Below are positions 34,684 to 44,379 of a DNA stretch of 64,000 nucleotides, one piece after another. The notes below the pieces were generated by a model. That model was given only the letters and a program-made list of their open reading frames with translations. It searched no databases and was not told where the DNA came from. Origin of the DNA: Calliphora vicina (taxonomy: Eukaryota > Arthropoda > Insecta > Diptera > Calliphoridae); assembly GCF_958450345.1 (NCBI RefSeq), contig NC_088782.1:119708046-119772045 (forward strand), written 5' to 3'. Both the position numbers and the translations under genes were made by a program. The number at the start of each line of letters is the position of its first letter. The first letter of the stretch is position 1.

Positions 34684-35463
34684 AACTAGAACAGAACTAG
34701 AACAGAACTAGAACAGAACTAGAACAGAACTAGAACAGAACTAGAACAGAACTAGAACAGAACTAGAACAGAACTAGAACAGAACTAGAACAGAACTAGA
34801 ACAGAACCAGAACAGAACCAGAACAGAACTAGAACAGAACTAGAACAGAACTAGAACAGAACTAGAACAGAACTAGAACAGAACTAGAACAGAACTAGAA
34901 CAGAACTAGAACAGAACTAGAACAGAACTAGAACAGAACTAGAACAGAACTAGAACAGAACTAGAACAGAACTAGAACAGAACTAGAACAGAACTAGAAC
35001 AGAACTAGAACAGAACTAGAACAGAACTAGAACAGAACTAGAACAGAACTAGAACAGAACTAGAACAGAACTAGAACAGAACTAGAACAGAACTAGAACA
35101 GAACTAGAACAGAACTAGAACAGAACTAGAACAGAACTAGAACAGAACTAGAACAGAACTAGAACAGAACTAGAACAGAACTAGAACAGAACTAGAACAG
35201 AACTAGAACAGAACTAGAACAGAACTAGAACAGAACTAGAACAGAACTAGAACAGAACTAGAACAGAACTAGAACAGAACTAGAACAGAACTAGAACAGA
35301 ACTAGAACAGAACTAGAACAGAACTAGAACAGAACTAGAACAGAACTAGAACAGAACTAGAACAGAACTAGAACAGAACTAGAACAGAACTAGAACAGAA
35401 CTAGAACAGAACTAGAACAGAACTAGAACAGAACTAGAACAGAACTAGAACAGAACTAGAACA
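34684..35463 (+). repeat. 12-bp satellite array, forward, of duplication copy 2
   Basis: About 780 bp of AGAACTAGAACA, carrying the same two AGAACCAGAACA variants (34803-34827) as copy 1 at the same distance from its left edge, which shows the array was copied with the unique block. Confidence 0.97.
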
Positions 35464-36136
35464 TTTCTTATAAACAATAAAATAACACTCCCTTTTAGAA
35501 AATTGAACACTTTGATCCCCAGCTAAATCAAAAATTTAGTTTTATTATACTAAAGTTTACTTTCAAATTTGACAAATACTTTGTGAAGAAAAAAGAATTG
35601 ATGTGAATATTCAGGAATTTACATACTAAATTACAATTTTCCCTTATTTCCCAGCATTTCGACTAAGTGTGTCGTATGATAAACATATAATTTTTATATG
35701 AATTAAATATTAAGTATACGTATTGAAAAATTGAAAAGTAATAATTTTAAAGCGCTTTAACTTCCAAACCAATAGCTGGAAGTCGACAAAACTTTAAACA
35801 TTATTAGAAAAGTAGTTATCCTTTGCTAATATTGTTTGAAGGGTTTTCAAATACAAACGTAAATTGGGTTATAGCATGTCAAAGTTGAGTATCTCCAAAT
35901 GTGGTAAACATTTTCTAAAACTTAATTAGAGGTACTTTCCTTTTCAAATTTCTTTAAAAAAAATTCAAGTATTTGTAAAAAAAATAACACTAGCTTTCAG
36001 AATATTGCTCATTTATAGCCATAGCTGAAGTACAAACTGAGCTATAGGGCTTTAAAATCGTCTATATTAAATTTGATATATACTAAGTGATTAAAAGTCA
36101 ACAAAAATTTAAATTTTACTTTAGTACATATCTTTG
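35464..36136 (-). repeat. Long repeat family, inverted arm (left)
   Basis: Read on the minus strand this is a diverged copy of 37259-37960. It has in order a 'aagatatgt.ctaaagtaaa' start, 'gaaagctagtgttatt', 'cacatttggagat.ctcaactttga', 'gtttgtatttgaaaac', 'aatgtttaaagttttgt', the 19-mer CGTATACTTAATATTTAAT (35720-35702), then 'tatcatacg' and more than 170 bp further homology, including 'gatttagct'. It flanks a ~1.1 kb unique centre with the plus-strand copies. No coding capacity. Confidence 0.75.
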
Positions 36137-37258
36137 GGTGCTAGCATCTTTATTTCACAGTCTTTTAATGAGTATATTTCATACTCCCTAAAACCTGAAA
36201 GAAAACATAGCAGATTCTACTTAATTTACACAAACAAATTTGTTTTTTTTTTTTTTACACTTCCTCGACCCACCTCAAGCGTTTTATTAAAACACGCAGA
36301 AAATCACTTTATTCAAAAAAGAAAAATTTATTCTCCTCCCACCCAGATATTCCACATCCTGTTGTCAACATTATCTTGTCTTTATTACTCCCCAACTCAT
36401 TGGCAACTTCATAATCACCACCAAAAAAAATCATTACAAAATATTTGAAAAAGTTTTCTAAAAGCAGATGAGTGTTTTCTTTGGTTCTTGTTGTTTTTAT
36501 GGAAAACACCAAAATTTATCAATTTCAGCGATTTTAACACGAAAATAAGTTTTACTTTGTTTAAGGCAAATTGTAGCTAGAATTTCATAATTTATGCATT
36601 TATTTTATCTACTATTCAATGTTGGCTTTCTTATATCCAAAACGATAACGTGAGTAAGTATAGACATCCGATTTATCTTGTACTTAAATACTAAATGCTT
36701 TACTTTTTAAGAGGTTTTCTTTTTTTTCTTTCACAAAATAAAAACGTAATTCTTTTATTATTTTAAAATATAATACAACTTAGTTGGATTTTAACAGGTG
36801 TGTATATTACATCAACATTGAACGATTGCTGTTTCTTCGACGTCCTTTTGTTGTTACACAAAATTACTGTAATTTATTTTCAATTTAAGTATCATTTTGT
36901 TGGGAAAAAAAACACAAAACAGAAAACTTTATAACACAAATTATATTATTTTTGCTTTTCGCAAATAATGTCATCGATCAATTTGCAGTAAAAGTGGCAT
37001 GAAACTAGAGGTATAATAATAAAATAATTGATATTTATGGAGGTATTGAAGTATCTGCAGAAACGCCATTAAGGCCAGGTAAATAGATTAAAAGATAAAC
37101 GATAAAATTGAGGTATTAATTCAAAATATCTTAAAGGGAAATAGAAAGCAAGTAAAATTAAACTCGTAGTTTCTGTTGGCCCTACCGTAGCTTTTGTTGT
37201 GTTACAACTAGGCAATTATCAAGACAATATTTTAAAAGCTTAACCAGTTCTCTACTAA
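36137..37258. other. Centre between inverted long-repeat arms
   Basis: AT-rich unique sequence with a poly-T tract at 36242-36256. Overlapping opposite-strand open frames (36134-36448 plus, 36309-36512 minus) have no recognisable domain. No transposase is seen, so if the whole is a foldback-type element it is non-autonomous. Confidence 0.4.
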
Positions 37259-38289
37259 ATGTATAGATCTAAAGATATGTGCTAAAGTAAAATTTTAAAT
37301 TTTTAATAGATTTTGATTCACTTAGTATTTTTCAAATTTAATATAGTCGATTTTAAAGCAGCATAACTCAATTTTTACTTCAGCTAAGTTCATAAATGTA
37401 CTATATTCTAAAAGCTAGTATTATTTTCTTACAACTCTTGTACCTTTTCTAAAAATATTTAATAGGAATCTTCTTATTCTTAAGTATTAAAAAATGTATA
37501 GCACATTTGAAGATGCTCAACTTTGATGCGCTATGACTCAACTTAAGTTTGTATTTGAAAACCATAAAAACAATATTATGAAAGCACAACTGCTCTTCTA
37601 ATAACGTTTAAAGTTTTGTTTATATCCAACCATTATTTTGGAAGTTATTGTACTTTAAAATTATTGCTTTACAATTTTTTCAATTTCTCCATACGTATAC
37701 TTAATATTTAATTCAAACAAAAATTATATATTTATCATACGCCACACTGGGTCAAAATACAGATGACAAGACAAAATTATCATTCCATATGTAACTACAC
37801 AGCTCTAAAAGTATCTGCTGAAGTAAAATTTCAAATTTACAAGGGATTTTGATTAACAAAGTGTTTGTCATATTTGATATGGCAAACTTTAGTGCACTGT
37901 AAATCAATTTGTGATTTAGCTAGGGTACCAAATGTACCATATTCTGAAAGCTAGTGTTATTTGCTTACAACTACTTCACCTTTTCCTTACATTTTTAAAA
38001 GGAAACATCGAATTCTTATGTATTAAAAAATGTATACCACATTTAGAGATGCTCAACTTTGGCATGAAATGGCTCACAGTATGTTTGAATCTAAAACCCA
38101 TACAAATAATATTGTGGAAGCCTAACTCTTCCTGTAATAATGTCTAAAGTTTGGTAAACATCAACCAATTATTTTGTAAGTTAGAGCATTTTAAATTTAT
38201 TACTTTTTAAATTGTTTAATTTCTCCATACGTATACTTAATATTTAATTCAAATAAAAATTATATATTTATCATACGGCGTATTTTTCA
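37259..38289 (+). repeat. Long tandem repeat family, forward copies 1-2
   Basis: About two units of roughly 530 bp. Landmarks per unit: 'ctgaagtaaaatt', 'gaaagctagtgttatt', 'cacattt.gagatgctcaacttt', 'gtttgaat/gtttgtatttgaaaa', 'gtttaaagtttt.tttacatc', the 19-mer CGTATACTTAATATTTAAT (37694 and 38230), and 'atatatttatcatacgcc' ending 'cacactgggtcaaaatac'. Units differ by substitutions and small indels, so this is an old array. The open frame 37932-38147 is a repeat shadow. Confidence 0.8.
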
Positions 38290-38332
38290 TATACGTATGG
38301 AGAAATTAAACAATTTAAAAAGTAATAAATTT
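38193..38332. repeat. Perfect 43-bp inverted repeat with 54-bp loop
   Basis: 38193-38235 is the exact reverse complement of 38290-38332 (arm edges aaatttattac and tacgtatgg). The loop holds part of the 19-mer repeat and 'tatcatacggcgta'. It marks the point where the long-repeat family switches orientation for a short distance before unique sequence. Confidence 0.9.
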
Positions 38333-38770
38333 GGCTAAATGAATGATTGTGACTGTGAGTTGAAATGCCTCATGACTTCCAGAATTTCTTTAACGATCAA
38401 TTCTGTTGAAAGTTATATAAGATTCATCACAGCCCAATTTAACTCTCTTGCTTGTTTAAATTTTTATTTGTTTAATATTTCATTGTTATAAATCAAATAA
38501 TACATTTTTTCGAAAAACAACATGTAATAAATTTCTTTTTAAAATGTATATTTGTAAACTAGCACTTTGTTTCCAACTAACTGGAGCGTAAAAAAATGTT
38601 TTGACAATTTTTCTAACTAAAATTTTTTTTTTATAAAAAAAAATAAAAAATTACTTTGTTTTAGTTATTGTTGGAAATAATAAAGTTTTATTTATAATCG
38701 TCTACTGACCAAAATTTATGACACTTGATAAAGTTCACTTTAACAATAGAAAAACCAACAAAAAATAAAC
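38333..38770. other. AT-rich spacer
   Basis: No repeat or gene recognised. It lies between the hairpin and the next long-repeat copies. Confidence 0.4.
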
Positions 38771-40617
38771 AAGTAAGTAAGCTATAGTCGGTTAAGCCGA
38801 ATCATACGTACACTTCCATAATGTAATTAGAAATAGTTGATCTCTTTCGAAAAATTTTTAAAAGGAAAGTAGCATTGCTTATGTTTTAAAAATATTTTCC
38901 ACATTAGCACATACTCAACTTTGACACGCCATGACCCAACATAGGTTTGTATTTGAAAACCATACAAACAATATTATGAAAGTATAACTTCTCTTCTAAT
39001 AATGTTTAAAGTTTTGTTTACATCAAGCTATTAGTTTGGAAGTTAGAGTACTTTAAAATTATTATGTTTCACATTTTTCAATTTCGTCATACGTATACTT
39101 AATATTTAATTAATATAAAAATTATATATTTATCATACGCCACACTGGGTGAAAATACTTACATATGTAACTGCACAGCTCTAAACTTATCTGCTGAAGT
39201 AAAATTTAAAATTTATAGATGATTCTAATTAATATTTGATATGGTAAACTTGAATTAATTCAAATAAAAATTATATATTTATCATACGCCACACTGGGTC
39301 AAAATACTGATGACAAGACAAAATTGTCATTCCATATGTAACTGCATAGCTCTAAAGTTATATGCTGAAGTAAAGTTTTAAACTTACAGAGGATTCTAAT
39401 TCAAATAGTGCTTGTCATATTTTATATGGTAAACTTTGGTGCTCTGTGAATCAATTTACACTTTTGCTAGGGTTCCAAATATACAACATTATAAAAGCTA
39501 ATGTTATCTTCTTCCACATAATTGACTTCTTTCCATTATTTTTTAAACAACACGTTATAATTGTGAAGTATTAAAAAATGCTTTCCACATTTGAAGATGC
39601 TCAACTTTGACACGCTATAACCCAACTTAGGTTTGTATTTAAAAACCATACAAAAAAATATTAAGAAAGTATAACTTCTCTTTTAATAACGTCTAAAGTT
39701 TTGTAGACATCAAGCTCGTATTTTGGAAGTTAGAGTACTTTCTTCATACGTATACTTAATATTTAATTCATATAACAATTATATATTTATCATACGCCAC
39801 ACTGGGTCAAAATACTGATGACAAAGCAAAATTGTCATTCCATATGTAACTGCACAGCTCTAAAGTTATATGCTGAAGTAAAGTTTTAAACTTACAGAGG
39901 ATTCTAATTCAAATAGTGCTTGTCATATTTGATATGGTAAACTTTGGTGCTCTGTGAATCAATTTACACTTTAGCTAGGTCTCCAAATATACAATATTTT
40001 GAAAGCTGATTGTATCTTATTTCAAATAGTTGCCTTCCTTCTATGAATTTTTAAACAACAAGTTATAATTGTGAAGTATTAAAAATGTTTACCACATTTG
40101 AAGATGCTCAACTTTGACACGCTATGAGCCAACTTAGGTTTGCATTTAAAAACCACACAAACAATATTATGAAAGTATAACTTCTCTTCTAATAACGTTT
40201 AAAGTTTTGTAGACATCAAGCTATTAGTTTGGAAGTTAGAGTACTTTAAAATTATTATGTTTCAGATTTTTCAATTTCTTCATTAAAAAATTATATATTT
40301 ATCATACGCCACACTGAGTCAGAATACTGATGATATTACAAAATTGCTGATATCTCCATCATTTGCAAACCGATTTTCTCGATTTTAAATAGCAATCTAA
40401 GTTGCACTATTGCGGATATATTGATGTATCAATCAAGTATGTAGGATTGATTTCAATAGCCAGACAGACGGACAAACTTGGCTATATCGACTCTGCTTTC
40501 TATAACAATCCACAATATATATACTTTATGGAGTAACAAATAAAAAATGTACAAATTACAAACGCAATAACAAACCTATATTACCTTTGCCACTCACTGT
40601 GAAGGGTATAAATAAAA
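38771..40617 (+). mobile_element. Candidate non-autonomous element with internal long repeats and fly-type tail
   Basis: Begins near 38771 with 'caagtaagtaagctatag' and 'tcggttaagccgaatcatac', a start I associate with dispersed fly elements. It holds three to four partial units of the long repeat family (19-mer at 39092 and 39749; 'catacgccacactgggtc' at about 39136, 39284, 39793 and a variant near 40303). It ends at 40340-40617 with 'cgattttctcgatttt', 'cagacagacggacaaact', 'ggctatatcgactctgc', 'aatatatatactttatgg' and 'gaagggtataaat'. No open frame. Internal tandem repeats between fixed ends resemble Helitron-related non-autonomous elements of flies (inference). No target duplication was identified. 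Confidence 0.5.
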
Positions 40618-41439
40618 CCAAACCTAAAAGTATGCTAGAAAAAATAACGCAAACAAGCCACAATATATATTACAATTTGTTATTGTATAAATGTGTTGGT
40701 GATATGCTTCAGTGATCCCTGAGAGGTAAATACATACAGAGAAAGAACATGAAGGATTTATATGAAATGAAAGGAGTAATATTTTAAACATACACATACT
40801 ATCTGACTGTACAAAAGGCAAAACCTTTATCACGTATTTCTGTGTGTGTCAATGAAAACCCAAAATAAATGTGGCCAAAAATATTTTAACTGCCACCATG
40901 ACCTTTTTAAAGGACGAAAGCAGCAACAGTAAAAGCAACATTTTACTGTTGATGATAGTTTTTTTCCCTTTAACTTTCTAGGATCTATCCTCATCAATAG
41001 GATTTTCATTTATATGTTGCTTTATTTCTGTTCTGTTTACTATTAATAACTATTCATCAATCTCTACCAAAAATAAAAAACTAAATAAAAGTTTACGTCT
41101 TCTGCAGCCATAAATACTTACACTCCTTTATGAGGGTTTGTTAATCATAAACCTCATGAGTATCGAAGTGTGTTTGTTTATTAACTTTTGCCATATAAAT
41201 ATAAGTTTTTTTGGCCATAAATAATTTTCTGTGCTTTTGTTTTCCCATTAAATACATAATAAAACCAGCCATGATAAAGTTCTAAACGAAAGAAAACAAG
41301 AAAAGTTGTTAATACTCTAGGGGCGTGAAATTAAAGGGAAGTTTTTTTTTTCCAAAAAATACTATAAAAAACATTAAAAATTAAGTGTTAAGGTCACAGG
41401 TTAAGCTTTAAATTTATTAAAAAGAAAAATATAAGGAAA
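40618..41439. other. AT-rich DNA, no gene recognised
   Basis: Single-copy-looking. The minus-strand open frame 40624-40833 has no recognisable domain. Nothing else seen. Confidence 0.4.
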
Positions 41440-43362
41440 ATTAATCAAATGTATTGATTTTCATAAGGTTTTTGTATGATTTTGTTGTGTGGGGCATTTT
41501 GGAGATTTAATTTTTTTTGTTATAATTTATGGAAATTCCTGAATTTGAATCAATTTTATAAATTTTACCTTAAAAATTTAAATTTTAAAAATGGGGAAGT
41601 TTTGGGGATTTGTTAAAAACATTTAGGAATTTATAGAATCATCAAAGAATTGAATATTTTTAAGAACTTTCATAAAATCTATTGAATTATCAATCAATTT
41701 ATAATTTTCACGTATTTGTATGATTTTGTTGTGTGGGGAATTTTGGGGATTTTCTGAAAATATTTGGGAATTTAATTTTTTTTGTAATAATTTGTGGAAA
41801 TTCCTGAATTTCTATAAATTTTACCTTGAACATATAAATTTTAAAAGTGGGGAAGTTTTGGGGATTTGTTAAAAACATTTAGGAATTTATAGAATCATCA
41901 GGGAATTGAAAATTTTGAAGAACTTTCATAAAATCTATTGAATTATATATCAATTTATAATTTTCATAACGTTTTTGTATGATTTTGTTGTGTGGGGAAT
42001 TTTGGGGATTTCCTGAAAATATTTGGGAATTGAAAATTTTGAAGAACTTTCATAAAATCTATTGAATTATATATCAATTTATAATTTTCATAACGTATTT
42101 GTATGATTTTGTTGTGTGGGGCATTATGGGGATTTTCTGAAAAAATTTGGGAATTTAATTTTTTTTGTAATAATTTGTGGAAATTCTTGAATTTGTATAA
42201 TTTTTATAAATTTTACCTTAAAAATTTAAATTTTAAAAGTGGGGAAGTTTTGGGGATTTGTTAAAAACATTTTGGAATTTATAGAATCATCAAAGAATTG
42301 AACATTTTTAAGAACTTTCATAAACTATATTGATTTTTATATGAAATTATAATTTTCATAACGTATTTGTATGATTTGTTGTGTGGGGAATTTTGGGGAT
42401 TTTCTGAAAAAATTTGGGAATTTAATTTTTTTTTGTAATAATTTGTGGAAATTCTTGAATTTGTATAATTTTTATAAATTTTACCTTAAAAATTTAAATT
42501 TTAAAAGTGGGGAAGTTTTGGGGATTTGTTAAAAACATTTTGCAATTTATAGAATCATCAAAGAATTGAACATTTTTAAGAACTTTCATAAACTATATTG
42601 ATTTTTATATGAAATTATAATTTTCATAACGTATTTGTATGATTTGTTGTGTGGGTCATTATGGGGATTTTCTGTAAATATTTGGGAATTGAAAATTTTG
42701 AAGAACTTTCATAAAATCTATTGAATTATATATCAATTTCTAATTTTCATAACGTTTTTGTATGATTTTGTTGTGTGGGGCATTATGGGGATTTTCTGAA
42801 AATATTTGGGAATTTAATTTTTTTTGTAATAATTTATGGAAATTCCTGAATTTGAATCAATTTTATAAATTTTACCTTAAAAATTTAAATTTTAAAAGTG
42901 GGGAAGTTTTGGGGATTTGTTAAAAACATTTAGGAATTTATAGAATCATCAAAGAATTGAACATTTTTTAGAACTTTCATAAAATCTATTGAATTATCAA
43001 TCAATTTATAATTTTCACGTATTTGTATGATTTTGTTGTGTGGGGAATTTTGGGGATTTTCTGAAAATATTTGGGAATTTAATTTTTTGTAATAATTTGA
43101 GGAAATTCCTGAATTTGTATGAATTTTATAAATTTTACATTAAATATTAAAATCTTTAAAGTGGGGAAGTTTTGGGGATTTGTTAAAAACATTTAGGAAT
43201 TTATAGAATTATCAAAGAAATGAAAATTTTTAATATCTTTCCTAAAATCTATTGAATTATATATCAATTTATAATTTTCATGTCGTTTTTGTATGATTTT
43301 GTTGTTTGGGGCATTTTGGGGATTTTCAGAAAATATTTGGGAATTTAATTTTTTGTAATAAA
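41440..43362 (+). repeat. ~650-bp higher-order satellite with GGGGAAGTTTTGGGG landmark
   Basis: The landmark GGGGAAGTTTTGGGGATT starts at 41593, 41849, 42241, 42509, 42900 and 43163. Spacings alternate short and long: 256, 392, 268, 391, 263. The longer steps contain an extra partial copy of the 'gaagaactttcataaaatct' to 'gttgtgtgggg' segment. The true unit is therefore a dimer of about 648-660 bp. Units also share 'ttgtatgattttgttgtgtg' and 'ttgggaatttaattttt'. No coding capacity. Confidence 0.88.
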
Positions 43363-44379
43363 AAGAAATATGATGGATGATAAGCTATTTTACTTAAATC
43401 CCCTAAAAGTAGTCTCCTGTTTGTATTCAATTCCAAAATTTTGCATTCAGCTTATTTTCCAACTAACCTTAAAATATTCCTCTTCTTAAAGAAAGTTTTT
43501 AATCATTATGACCTTTAATGAAATTTAAGTTATAATTTAAACTCCAAACTTAATTGTATATAAAATAATCTTGTATATTTAACGCCTACACCAATTAGCT
43601 TTACAAAACTCCCCCCACCAGCTGCCCTAAAGTATGTAACACGTAGTTTAGCTGTCTACTATTTCCTTTCTCCATTACTTTACAAAAGTTGTTTTATAAA
43701 AATATTATGCTATAAATATATTATAACTTAATTCCTAGAAATATTTTACTTAGAAAAAAATATGTATAAAAAAGCCTTAAAGTATGCCTTAAATATTTAA
43801 CTTAAACAACAAACCACAAAATGCCTAAGGCTAGGCTATATTTGTTTACCTTAAAGTTTGCTAGAGCAATGTAAGTAGAAAAAAAGCAGTTGTTTGAGTA
43901 CTTAAGTATACAAAAAAAAAAAAAAAGTGGGGGCCACTTAAGACAACCACAAACAAAGAGTATGCTGGCAAACTGAGTTCACTTAAGTGCAGTCAAGATG
44001 AATGGCATTGTATGGTAAAAAAAAAATAGCGTCATGATAACTAAGAAGTGGGCATCAGTGAGTAACAGTTTATAAAAATATTTATATGCCAACTATTTGA
44101 CAATTTTTTTAGGGTAAATTGCCAAGAAATGTATGAGTATTTAAATGGGACATGAATGGAAGTGAGAATTTGTCTCAATAATCTTTTGAAGGCTTTTGGA
44201 GCAATTAAAATATAGCATAATGTTTGAAATTTATAGATTTTTATAAAGTGAAAATCACAAAGTTATTTCGTTTAGATATTTTTCTGTTTTAATGCATTAT
44301 TTTTAATTCTAAAATAACTTTAAAGATAATAAAAATAATAAACTTTTAGCAAAAATTCTAAAATTTTCTTAATTCAGTT
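43363..44379. other. AT-rich DNA, no gene recognised
   Basis: No repeat structure beyond a poly-A tract at 43913-43926. No supported open frame. Confidence 0.4.

Larger units (their letters stand above)
28771..35314. repeat. 3272-bp tandem segmental duplication
   Basis: Two copies, 28771-32042 and 32043-35314, offset by 3272 bp. Each comprises a reverse 12-mer array, a ~2.0 kb unique block (29405-31411 and 32677-34683) and a forward 12-mer array. I saw no difference between the unique blocks: open frames at 31062-31295 and 34334-34567 translate identically, and the variant AGAACCAGAACA units at 31531-31555 recur at 34803-34827. The copies meet inside a forward/reverse head-to-head array junction at 32042/32043. 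The outer limits are arbitrary within the arrays. A very recent duplication or an assembly duplication are both possible. Confidence 0.9.
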
